Assembly (NCBI GenBank): GCA_947174645.1
Contig: CAMWJR010000039.1
Span: 1-8,275, forward strand
From: an uncultured Verrucomicrobiota bacterium
GTDB taxonomy: Bacteria; Verrucomicrobiota; Verrucomicrobiia; Opitutales; LL51
DNA length: 8,275 bases
Direction: 5' to 3'
Shown here in pieces: positions 1 to 6,449 of this stretch (within the stretch, counting starts at the first letter, position 1; every line of letters starts with the position of its first letter). The notes beneath the pieces are model-generated. The model saw only the letters and a list, made by a program, of their open reading frames with translations. It ran no database searches and was not told the origin of the DNA. The position numbers and the translations under genes were made by a program.

Positions 1-30
1 ATAAGTGAGATCGGGGACGCGCTGTGTCTC

Positions 31-1344
31 GTGAAATCTGAGTTGCGGAAAACATTCCAAGACGACGTGTACCAGACGTGGTTTGAATCGCTATCTCTCC
101 TGGAGGAGCACGAGGATCAAATTGTACTCGGAGTGCCCAGTGATTTTGCGGCGATTTGGGTTAATGACAACTATCGTGATGTGATTGCGCAAAAATTACA
201 ACTTGTTCTTGGCCGATCGATTGAGGTTTCCGTCCGTAGTGATACGCAGGTTTCCGAAGCAGCACCATCGCGCAAAAAGTCTAAAACGGCAACGAGCAAA
301 GAGGGGGAGATCGAGGAAGGGTACATCTTAAATCCTAAAAACACATTTGAGAATTTTGTCGTTGGGCCCGGGAATCAAATGGCACATGCTGCATCAATCG
401 CGATCGCAAATGCCCCAGGCAAGGCCTATAATCCGTTGTTTTTGTACGGCTGTACGGGATTGGGGAAGACTCACCTGATGCATGCCGTTGCGCACCAGGT
501 TTTAGCAAATAACAAAAAGGCAAAGATTGCTTACACTTCGACGGAAAAGTTTACGAATGAGTTCATCCAAGCGATCCAAACCAATGCGATGACGAAATTC
601 CGAAAAAAATACCGCAGTATCGATGTTTTTTTGTTAGATGATGTTCATTTTTTGTCGGGAAAGGAGCGAATCCAAGAGGAATTTTTCCATACCTTTAATG
701 AGCTTTTTGAATCCCAAAAACAGATTTTTTTATGTAGTGATCGCCCGGCTTCGGAAATTGCTAAACTGGAGAGCCGTCTGGTATCACGCTTCCAATGGGG
801 TTTAGTAACCGATATCCAACCGCCGGACCTCGAAACTCGTATTGCGATTCTTTCCAAAAAAGTCGAAGCGCTTAAAATTTCATTAGATTATGATGTACTG
901 AGCTACATGGCCGAGCATGTCTCGACAAACGTTCGCCGCCTGGAAGGTGCCCTGACGCGTGTTGTTAGCTACATGCAGTTTTCGCATAGCAAAGTCGATA
1001 TCAATGTTCTCCGACTTCTCATGAAGGATATTTTTCAGGAAGAGGTCGCGAATACGGTAACGATCGACGTGATTCAACAAAAGGTTGCTGAGTTTTATAA
1101 TCTAAAAACGGCGGATTTATTGGGAAAACGACGCCCTGCGAATATTGCTATGCCACGTCAGGTAGCGATGTATTTGAGCCGCGCATTGACACCGCAATCG
1201 CTGGTCGAAATCGGTCTAGCTTTCGGTGGCCGGGATCACGGAACAGTAATTCATGCGTGCAAATCCGTAGAAAATATGATGGATCAGGATGAGGTCATTA
1301 AAAGAAATGTTGAACATTTGAAAAAGATCCTAAAACGACAATAG
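31..1344 (+). CDS. dnaA: Chromosomal replication initiator protein DnaA (5' end possibly outside the window)
   Basis: DnaA is the AAA+ ATPase that binds DnaA boxes at oriC, opens the duplex and helps load the replicative helicase. Residues 1-65 resemble domain I (the Trp in DDVYQTWFESL is typical), 66-100 are a short charged linker, and 103-335 form the AAA+ core. The core has Walker A GCTGLGKTH (140-148), Walker B LLDDVHFLSGKE (201-212) and the Arg of LVSRFQWGL (R253) as arginine-finger candidate. The C-terminal helix-turn-helix domain carries the DnaA signature around RDHGTVIHAC (401-410). GTG at 31 is the first plausible start seen, but the frame is open back to base 1 and those codons (ISEIGDALCL) could be the first domain I helix, so the true start may lie upstream. 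No Shine-Dalgarno is visible. The stop is 3 bp before lpxC-fabZ, suggesting co-transcription. Identity is certain; only the start is in doubt. Confidence 0.96.
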   Translation: MKSELRKTFQDDVYQTWFESLSLLEEHEDQIVLGVPSDFAAIWVNDNYRDVIAQKLQLVLGRSIEVSVRSDTQVSEAAPSRKKSKTATSKEGEIEEGYILNPKNTFENFVVGPGNQMAHAASIAIANAPGKAYNPLFLYGCTGLGKTHLMHAVAHQVLANNKKAKIAYTSTEKFTNEFIQAIQTNAMTKFRKKYRSIDVFLLDDVHFLSGKERIQEEFFHTFNELFESQKQIFLCSDRPASEIAKLESRLVSRFQWGLVTDIQPPDLETRIAILSKKVEALKISLDYDVLSYMAEHVSTNVRRLEGALTRVVSYMQFSHSKVDINVLRLLMKDIFQEEVANTVTIDVIQQKVAEFYNLKTADLLGKRRPANIAMPRQVAMYLSRALTPQSLVEIGLAFGGRDHGTVIHACKSVENMMDQDEVIKRNVEHLKKILKRQ

Positions 1345-1347
1345 CAT

Positions 1348-2670
1348 ATGAAGCAACGGACTATTTCGAGGGAAGTTTCCGTGCAGGGGGTTGGTCTTCA
1401 TACGGGGAAAACGGTCAAATTGACTTTTCTGCCGGCACCCGTGAACACGGGAATTATTTTCCGTCGCATTGATCTTTTTGGTAAGCCCGAAATCTGTCCG
1501 ACAATCCAAAAGGTCGATGATCTCGTCCGATGCACCTCGGTGCAATTGGGTTCAGTCCATGTGGGAACAATTGAACACGTGATGAGCGCGCTTGCGGGGT
1601 TAAAAATCGATAATATCATCATAGAGCTCGACGCCGAGGAACCGCCCATCCTAGATGGTTCGGCGAAGTATTTCGCGAATCTCCTTTATGAAGCAGAGCC
1701 CATAGAGCTTGAGGCGGAGCGTAAGGTGTTTTCTCTGCAGGAACCGATTTCGATTACGGAAGGAAATCGTTCATTAATCGCGCTTCCGTATGATGGTTTT
1801 AAGATTACGTGTACCTCGGCTGATGATCGCGGTATCCACACGCAACACCTATCGCTTGATATTACGCCAGAATGCTATGCCAGTGAGATTGCACCTGCAC
1901 GAACGTTTGCGATGTACGAGGATATCGAACCGCTCCTCGCATGTGGAAAAATCCAAGGTGGGAGCCTAGACTGCGCAGTTGTTATCAAAGGCGACCAGAT
2001 TTTATCGAAAGAGCCATTGCGATTCCCGGATGAGTTTGTTCGGCATAAAATTCTCGATCTCATTGGGGATTTAGCGCTTTTAGGGATGGATCTCCGTTGC
2101 CATCTGATTGCGATACGTCCAGGGCATGCGTTCAACGCAAAGCTTACAAAGCAGATTTTCGAACAATATAAGGAGAGTTGTCAGCAGACGGCACAAAAAA
2201 AAAAGTCCTTGCCGAAAGCCATCATTGCTGAGGATCCCTCCTTTGATGCCATCAAAATCTTAAATACCTTACCACACCGTTATCCATTTTTACTAGTTGA
2301 CCGTGTCGTTAAGTTTATCGATGATAATTCGTTGGTTGCGCTTAAGAATGTGACGATCAATGAGCCCTACTTTGCGGGGCACTATCCGGGACATCCGGTC
2401 ATGCCGGGGGTCCTACAGATTGAAGCGATGTCGCAGGCAGCGGGAATTTTGATGCTCAAGCGGTACCAGTACGAATCGCGCCTGGCATACTTCATGAGTT
2501 GCGATAAGGTTAAGTTCCGCAAGCCGGTAGTGCCGGGAGATCAGTTAGAAATCACGGTTAAGATTATACGTTACCGCGGGGATAAGATCGGTGTTGCGGC
2601 GGCGGAGTGCCGGGTTGCTGGCGAAGTAGTTTCTTCCGCCGAGTTGATGTTTTCGATTGTTAAAGCATGA
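1348..2670 (+). CDS. lpxC-fabZ: Bifunctional LpxC/FabZ: UDP-3-O-acyl-GlcNAc deacetylase fused to 3-hydroxyacyl-ACP dehydratase
   Basis: Residues 1 to about 275 are LpxC, the zinc-dependent cytosolic deacetylase that commits UDP-3-O-acyl-GlcNAc to lipid A synthesis. The expected metal and catalytic residues are visible: E76-H77 in TIEHVMSA, H233 and D237 in RHKILDLIGDL, and H260 in RPGHAFNAKL. Residues about 305-440 are FabZ, the hotdog-fold dehydratase of 3-hydroxyacyl-ACP, with LPHRYPFLLVDRV (308-320) and the catalytic pair H345 and E359 in GHYPGHPVMPGVLQIEAM. The linker (about 275-304) is Gln/Lys-rich and encoded partly by an A10 run. LpxC/FabZ fusions are known in Bacteroidota and related groups, and the total of 440 residues is close to the sum of two stand-alone enzymes. 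The gene starts 3 bp after dnaA, overlaps lpxA by ATGA, and has no visible Shine-Dalgarno. Both active sites look intact. Confidence 0.96.
   Translation: MKQRTISREVSVQGVGLHTGKTVKLTFLPAPVNTGIIFRRIDLFGKPEICPTIQKVDDLVRCTSVQLGSVHVGTIEHVMSALAGLKIDNIIIELDAEEPPILDGSAKYFANLLYEAEPIELEAERKVFSLQEPISITEGNRSLIALPYDGFKITCTSADDRGIHTQHLSLDITPECYASEIAPARTFAMYEDIEPLLACGKIQGGSLDCAVVIKGDQILSKEPLRFPDEFVRHKILDLIGDLALLGMDLRCHLIAIRPGHAFNAKLTKQIFEQYKESCQQTAQKKKSLPKAIIAEDPSFDAIKILNTLPHRYPFLLVDRVVKFIDDNSLVALKNVTINEPYFAGHYPGHPVMPGVLQIEAMSQAAGILMLKRYQYESRLAYFMSCDKVKFRKPVVPGDQLEITVKIIRYRGDKIGVAAAECRVAGEVVSSAELMFSIVKA
2195..2204 (+). repeat. A10 homopolymer at the LpxC/FabZ domain junction
   Basis: Ten consecutive A residues encode the Q-K-K-K stretch (residues 283-286) in the linker between the two catalytic domains. 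Reading on by hand, one extra A gives an in-frame TGA at 2229-2231, and one missing A also leads to an early stop (TAA) shortly after. Either slip would therefore end the protein just past LpxC. Runs of this length are prone to polymerase slippage; whether slippage happens here is not known. Confidence 0.9.
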
Positions 2671-3440
2671 CGCAGATTCATCCAACAGCAGTGATTGCCC
2701 CCGGTGCGGAACTTGCAGATGACGTCGCGGTTGGTGCTTTTGCTTACATTGGCCCGGAAGTTACGATTGGTTCAGGAACAATAGTCTACCATCACGCTTC
2801 TGTTGACGGGAATACTTCAATCGGGGAGAAAAATGCGATTTTCCCTTATGCGATGATTGGTGGCCAGACGCAAGATCTCAAATATAAGGGAGGGAGCCCG
2901 GGACTCCATATCGGTGACCGCAATATTTTCCGCGAGTATGTCACGATCCACACGGCGACAGAGGAGGGGAACTGCACTCGGGTTGGCAATGATAATGCGA
3001 TTTTAGCCTATGCGCACGTCGCGCATGATTGTGTTATTGGTAATCACGTGGTGATCAGCAGTTTATCGGCTCTCGCGGGGCACGTAGTTTTGGGAAACTA
3101 TGTCAACATTGCTTGGAATTCCGGCGTGCATCAGTTTTGCCATATCGGTGACTACGCTATGCTCGCGGGGTCCTCAAAAGCGGTTATGGATATTCTTCCC
3201 TTTATGATCGCAGAGGGGTTACCTGCACGTACGCGAGCCTTCAACAAGATTGCTCTCGAGCGCAATGGATTTTCCCCAGAACGCATTGATACGGTAAAGG
3301 ATATCTTCCGTATTATTTTTCACTCCCGTGGTAACCGTGCGATGGCGTTTGAGACCTTGCGTCGACAAGAGGATCAGGACCCAGAACTTTACCAACTCGT
3401 ACTTGAGGGAATTCAGCGGGCACAACGTGGATTTTGTTAA
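2667..3440 (+). CDS. lpxA: Acyl-ACP:UDP-N-acetylglucosamine O-acyltransferase LpxA
   Basis: LpxA transfers a 3-hydroxyacyl chain from ACP to the 3-OH of UDP-GlcNAc, the first lipid A step, whose product is the LpxC substrate. Residues 1 to about 185 are hexapeptide repeats forming a left-handed beta helix (starts IHPTAVIAPGAEL). The rest is the helical C-terminal part, including RNGFSPERIDTVKDIFR (199-215). The catalytic His is H120 in AYAHVAHDCVIGN, matching E. coli H125; H117, H139 (LAGHV) and H155 (VHQFC) match other conserved histidines. G168 falls where E. coli has the acyl-length ruler Gly173, so a fairly long acyl chain is plausible, but this is inferred from alignment by eye. At 257 residues it is near the E. 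coli length of 262. The ATGA overlap with lpxC-fabZ indicates translational coupling. Confidence 0.96.
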   Translation: MTQIHPTAVIAPGAELADDVAVGAFAYIGPEVTIGSGTIVYHHASVDGNTSIGEKNAIFPYAMIGGQTQDLKYKGGSPGLHIGDRNIFREYVTIHTATEEGNCTRVGNDNAILAYAHVAHDCVIGNHVVISSLSALAGHVVLGNYVNIAWNSGVHQFCHIGDYAMLAGSSKAVMDILPFMIAEGLPARTRAFNKIALERNGFSPERIDTVKDIFRIIFHSRGNRAMAFETLRRQEDQDPELYQLVLEGIQRAQRGFC

Positions 3441-3452
3441 AAAAATTTTTTC

Positions 3453-3875
3453 ATGATGATTGAAACAACATGTATTATTTTGAAGCCGGATTGTATGGAA
3501 AAGCGGCTTCAGGGAGAAGTGATTCGTCGTTTTAACGAACAGGGCTTTGAGATTGTCGGTTGTAAGATGGATCGGCTGTCCGAGGAAATTCTCAAAGAGC
3601 ATTATGCGCATCTGGTTGATAAACCATTTTTCCCAGAGATTGTAGCGTTTATGCGTTCGCGACCGGTCATTTTTTTAGCGATTCGTGGAGAGAATTCGAT
3701 TGCGACCATCCGTGATCTTCTAGGGCCGACGGATTCGACGATCGCGCCGAAGGGGACAATTCGTGGGGATTTCGGAACCGATAAAATGCGTAATATCGCA
3801 CACGCTTCGGATAGTGCGGATAGTGCACAACAGGAGCTACGTCGTTTCTTTTTACCCGAAGAACTTTTTATCTAG
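3453..3875 (+). CDS. ndk: Nucleoside diphosphate kinase
   Basis: Ndk moves the gamma phosphate from ATP to nucleoside diphosphates through a phosphohistidine. Visible landmarks are the N-terminal CIILKPDC (K11), GTIRGDFGTD (101-110) and the active-site RNIAHASDS, giving H117 as the phosphorylated residue. The length of 140 residues is normal for the single-domain family. The usual Gly after KPD is Cys here, a small departure. Two ATG codons stand in tandem (3453 and 3456); I keep the first, but the second is equally possible. The 12-bp spacer after lpxA is only A and T residues plus a C, with no ribosome binding site, so translation may depend on reinitiation from lpxA. The stop is followed directly by a TTGACA hexamer and then the tRNA-Leu gene. 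Confidence 0.96.
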   Translation: MMIETTCIILKPDCMEKRLQGEVIRRFNEQGFEIVGCKMDRLSEEILKEHYAHLVDKPFFPEIVAFMRSRPVIFLAIRGENSIATIRDLLGPTDSTIAPKGTIRGDFGTDKMRNIAHASDSADSAQQELRRFFLPEELFI

Positions 3876-3876
3876 C

Positions 3877-3905
3877 TTGACAGGATCCAGCGGTTTTTAA
3901 TGGTT
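3877..3905 (+). promoter_or_regulatory. Possible promoter for tRNA-Leu
   Basis: A perfect TTGACA hexamer (3877-3882) begins one base after the ndk stop and about 35 bases before the tRNA. No good -10 box sits at 16-18 bp spacing; the nearest AT-rich stretch, TTTTTAAT (3894-3901), is too close for a standard sigma-70 site. The tRNA could equally be read through from the ndk operon, since no terminator is visible between them. Confidence 0.25.
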
Positions 3906-3916
3906 CCCGCAGGGAT

Positions 3917-4003
3917 GCCCGGATGGCGGAATTGGCAGACGCGTCGGACTCAAAATCCGATTCCTTCACGGGAGTGAGGGTTCGACCCCCTCTCCGGGCA
4001 CCA
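3917..4003 (+). tRNA. tRNA-Leu (anticodon CAA)
   Basis: The 87-nt sequence folds as a class II tRNA. The acceptor stem GCCCGGA (3917-3923) pairs with TCCGGGC (3993-3999), followed by discriminator A (4000) and an encoded CCA (4001-4003). The D arm contains GGCGGAATTGGCAGACG. The anticodon stem TCGGA/TCCGA (3944-3948, 3956-3960) encloses the loop CTCAAAA with anticodon CAA at 3951-3953, reading UUG. A long variable arm (about 3961-3975) and the T arm GAGGG-TTCGACC-CCCTC (3976-3992) complete it. The long variable arm, A73 and anticodon all fit leucine. The 3' 38 bases overlap the end of hisS on the other strand. Confidence 0.97.
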
Positions 4004-5252
4004 TTTGAAAGAGCTCGTTTCTAGTGGTTACTGCTTCACTTTTTTCAGCGACATTGCGCAGTAAAATGTGATCATTTTCATACCGTACAACCCAATGGGC
4101 TTTGGCGGCTTGCTTAAATTGTTTTTCCAAATTAAGAGTTTTGAGTGTATAATCCACGCGTCGTCCCCGCTGACGTAAGGCAATCACGTCGTGCATCGCT
4201 TGAGCCTCAGAGTTTTTGTCGAAAATCACAAAAACATCGCAGTTAGCAGTGAGGGTAGGGAGGAGGTTGTGGTCAGATAAAATGTTCTGGAGTGTCACAT
4301 CACCAAAAGCTAGTCCTACCGCGGGCGTCGAAGGGTAACCGAATTTTTCAATGAGCTGGTCGTAGCGTCCGCCACCGGCGATGGCGCGAGATTGCCCAGA
4401 GCGCTCAAAGATCTCAAACACAAATCCGGTATAATAGGCTAGCCCTCGGACAATTCCAAAATCAAGCGTAATGAAATCGCGTAACCCCATATGCTCAATG
4501 CGTTTTAAAAGTACTTCTAAAGTTTCTAATCGTTCTTGAATCGCTGGATTAGATGATGATAAAAATGTTCTAAGCGCTTCGACGGTACGGATGTTTTGAA
4601 ATGCTTGAATTTTATCCCAGGCATTTGGTAAAGCCGTTACGGCTAAAAGCTGCTCTTGGAGCACTTCTACACGCTCCTTACCCGCACGGTCGACGATCGA
4701 AAGGACCTGAGGAATGGCTTCTGCGGTAACGCCAAGACTTTCTAGGAAAAACCCCCAGAGAAGGCGATCACTCAGACGTACGTGAAAATCAGCTTTTGTT
4801 AAGCCAAAGGTTGTGAGGATCGTAATGGCGGCACTTAATATTTCCGCTTCAGCGCTCACACTGGGTTCATCGAAAATATCGATATTAAACTGGTAGAACG
4901 AGCGTAAACGTCCTTTTTGTGGGCGTTCATAGCGAAAGTTCTCTCCGATAGAAAACCACTTCAACGGGCGTTTCAAACTATTGATTTTAGAACCAATCAT
5001 CCGTGCAACCGCCGGTGTCATCTCGGGGCGCATCGCAACCGCTCTTCCTCCACGGTCTGTAAAGTTAAAGAGTTGTGTCGCAATTTCTGGCCCAGATTTT
5101 TCGGTATAGAGCTCGAGTGGTTCGAGAATCGGAGCGTCATATTCTTGAAAGCAAAAATTTTGACAGACCTGACGTACGGTCTGGAAAAGATAGTTACGAC
5201 GGAAACAGGCTTCGGGATAAAATTCGCGAAAACCGGGGAGAATTTCGATCAT
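3966..5252 (-). CDS. hisS: Histidine--tRNA ligase (HisRS)
   Basis: HisRS charges tRNA-His with histidine as a class II synthetase. From the chosen start the protein has 428 residues, normal for the family. The catalytic domain runs from LPGFREFYPE (5-14) to about 325, with RPEMTPAVAR (75-84), motif 2 FRYERPQKGRLRSFYQ (106-121), the histidine-specific loop RGLAYYTG (269-276, catalytic Arg R269) and AGGGRYDQL (292-300). An anticodon-binding domain follows at about 337-412, which argues against the regulatory paralogue HisZ. ATG at 5252 is preferred because homology begins at once (MIEILPGF); ATG at 5261 and TTG at 5288 are in-frame alternatives. The last 11 codons and the stop are antisense to tRNA-Leu, so the tail PGEGVEPSLP is a by-product of tRNA sequence. 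The 87 bp to the divergent gene at 5340 hold no promoter I can call. Confidence 0.95.
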   Translation of the reverse strand: MIEILPGFREFYPEACFRRNYLFQTVRQVCQNFCFQEYDAPILEPLELYTEKSGPEIATQLFNFTDRGGRAVAMRPEMTPAVARMIGSKINSLKRPLKWFSIGENFRYERPQKGRLRSFYQFNIDIFDEPSVSAEAEILSAAITILTTFGLTKADFHVRLSDRLLWGFFLESLGVTAEAIPQVLSIVDRAGKERVEVLQEQLLAVTALPNAWDKIQAFQNIRTVEALRTFLSSSNPAIQERLETLEVLLKRIEHMGLRDFITLDFGIVRGLAYYTGFVFEIFERSGQSRAIAGGGRYDQLIEKFGYPSTPAVGLAFGDVTLQNILSDHNLLPTLTANCDVFVIFDKNSEAQAMHDVIALRQRGRRVDYTLKTLNLEKQFKQAAKAHWVVRYENDHILLRNVAEKSEAVTTRNELFQMVPGEGVEPSLP

Positions 5253-5339
5253 GTGCCCCATGGCTAACGAATTTTCATCAGGAAGCAATAAGCCATTTTC
5301 CGCTTTACCTTTTAGGGGATTTCGTTATCCGCAGACGGC

Positions 5340-6005
5340 ATGTCCGATAAGATTGAGTGGTGTATCGCGTGTCTGAAAAACGATTACAAGTGGTGGGTTG
5401 AAAAGCTCAGTAACGATGCCCATATCGATGGTGATTATGCAGGGATTATCGATCCGCATCAGTTCGAACACCTCATCGAACTCACATCGCCGCTCCAAAA
5501 CTACGGCTTACGCAACGATCTGATTGAGAATGCATTTTTAAAGTTTCGGATTGTTGCCGCGCTGAGTAATAACGAGATCAAGCTTGAGTTTACGAATAGC
5601 AAGGTCTTCGATGCCGAAGAGCCACTCTTTTTATTCCCCAATGGTGCTGCGGATAATGAGGGGCCGTACATGGAATTGATTGATCATTTGATTCGTCTAC
5701 GCGTCAAGTTACTCAATGATCTCATTGATTTCAAGGTACCGTTAGACAGCGAAGAAATTGAGGAAGCGATTAAGGAAAAGTACCAGGAGAAATATGTCGA
5801 AGGCAATAATGTACACGTTTTTGACGAGATGGTAGACATCTTAGAGTATACGCCAGAAGGCTATGATTTAGGTGACAAGGGCGAATATACCGACACGGAC
5901 GAGCCGGAATTTGAGGAAGATTTTCTCGATGGCAAAGAAGAGTTTAACGACGAAGATGGGGCCTGGAATGAAGAATTACAGAAGCTAGAAGTTTTAGAGC
6001 CATGA
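5340..6005 (+). CDS. Hypothetical acidic protein
   Basis: I do not recognise this 221-residue protein. It has no signal peptide or membrane segment, so it is probably cytosolic. The N-terminal part (about 1-130) has the composition of a folded domain, with a Trp-rich opening (W7, W18, W19), a single CxxC (C8, C11), and alternating helical and strand-like stretches such as FRIVAAL and PLFLFP. A helical stretch at about 112-152 follows. Residues 161-221 are extremely acidic, with 25 Asp/Glu against 3 Lys, and probably disordered. The ATG at 5340 has no Shine-Dalgarno; an AGGGGA lies about 20 bases upstream, too far to serve. Its TGA overlaps the ATG of the FabZ-like gene, so the two are probably co-translated. 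Translation looks genuine because codon use resembles the neighbours and the frame is long and uninterrupted. An acidic tail can suit a chaperone-like or nucleic-acid-mimic role, but nothing here establishes that. Confidence 0.8.
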   Translation: MSDKIEWCIACLKNDYKWWVEKLSNDAHIDGDYAGIIDPHQFEHLIELTSPLQNYGLRNDLIENAFLKFRIVAALSNNEIKLEFTNSKVFDAEEPLFLFPNGAADNEGPYMELIDHLIRLRVKLLNDLIDFKVPLDSEEIEEAIKEKYQEKYVEGNNVHVFDEMVDILEYTPEGYDLGDKGEYTDTDEPEFEEDFLDGKEEFNDEDGAWNEELQKLEVLEP

Positions 6006-6430
6006 TCGATATTCAAGCGCTCATCCCGCACCGCGATCCTTTTTTATTCGTTGATTTGGTTTTATCGTTGGAAGAAACATCTATTCTTGCCGAAAAAACC
6101 TTTCACGCTACAGATGATTTTTACCGAGGACACTATCCCGGAAATCCCATTACACCGGGGGTTCTTTTATGTGAAACGGTTTTTCAAACGGCAGCGATCT
6201 TGGTACTCAAAAGAGTTCCATTGAAGCCAGATATGATGCCGGTCTTGGCACGTATTGAAGATGCTCGGTTTAAAGCAATTGTACGTCCTGAAGAAAAACT
6301 CCATATCAAAGCACAACTGCAGGAACGCTGTGGAAAATTTTTCCTGATGAGCGGAGAAATTCTCAAAGAACCTGATCGTAAGCAGGCCTTAAAAATTCAA
6401 TTTTCTCTCGCGCTCACCGAACAAAAGTAG
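6002..6430 (+). CDS. FabZ-like 3-hydroxyacyl-ACP dehydratase, stand-alone paralogue
   Basis: This 142-residue protein is a single hotdog domain of the FabZ family, whose members dehydrate 3-hydroxyacyl-ACP in type II fatty acid synthesis. It opens with IQALIPHRDPFLFVDLV (4-20) and has the catalytic signature GHYPGNPITPGVLLCET, giving H44 and E58, the expected pair 14 residues apart. It differs from the fused FabZ at family-typical positions: GNP replaces GHP and LLCET replaces LQIEA. It is clearly more diverged, yet keeps the catalytic residues. The gene overlaps the upstream acidic gene by ATGA and is followed directly by a hairpin. It may be a housekeeping FabZ, a chain-length-specific dehydratase or a related hotdog enzyme; the sequence does not decide. 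Confidence 0.88.
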   Translation: MIDIQALIPHRDPFLFVDLVLSLEETSILAEKTFHATDDFYRGHYPGNPITPGVLLCETVFQTAAILVLKRVPLKPDMMPVLARIEDARFKAIVRPEEKLHIKAQLQERCGKFFLMSGEILKEPDRKQALKIQFSLALTEQK

Positions 6431-6446
6431 GGGAGCTAAGTCCCCT
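6429..6446. terminator. Hairpin between convergent genes, likely bidirectional terminator
   Basis: AGGGGA (6429-6434) and TCCCCT (6441-6446) form a 6-bp stem with a 6-base loop, overlapping the stop codon of the FabZ-like gene and ending 3 bases before the thrS stop codon. On the + strand it runs into TTATTAATT, and on the - strand into ACTTTTGTT. The T tracts are imperfect, so termination strength is uncertain, but the position in a 19-bp convergent gap fits. Confidence 0.6.
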
Positions 6447-6449
6447 TTA

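Noticed and set aside
625..734. Several T6-T7 runs in dnaA as frameshift sites
   Set aside because: They lie inside conserved AAA+ sequence with an intact frame, encode expected Phe/Leu residues and show no domain boundary, unlike the A10 run in lpxC-fabZ.
1..1344. Replication origin near dnaA
   Set aside because: No TTATCCACA-type DnaA boxes or AT-rich unwinding region are seen in the window; only 30 bases upstream of the GTG are available.
3219..3611. 130-codon open frame on the - strand
   Set aside because: It runs antisense across the end of lpxA and the start of ndk, both certain genes, and its translation shows no recognisable domain.
3966..5252. HisZ (ATP phosphoribosyltransferase regulatory subunit) instead of HisRS
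   Set aside because: The motif 2 loop ERPQKGR, the catalytic Arg in RGLAYYTG and a C-terminal anticodon domain are present, and no histidine biosynthesis genes are nearby.
5253..5288. TTG start at 5288 for hisS, adding 12 residues
   Set aside because: The extra residues have no counterpart in HisRS, while ATG at 5252 begins directly at the conserved LPGF block.
5265..5327. TAACGAA/TTCGTTA inverted repeat in the hisS-acidic gene intergenic region
   Set aside because: Only 7 bp per arm with a 49-bp gap; readily explained by chance, and no -35/-10 pair supports an operator.
4917..5350. Two overlapping + strand open frames (116 and 91 codons) opposite hisS
   Set aside because: They are antisense to conserved HisRS motifs and their compositions (Arg/His-rich) look like reverse-frame shadows.
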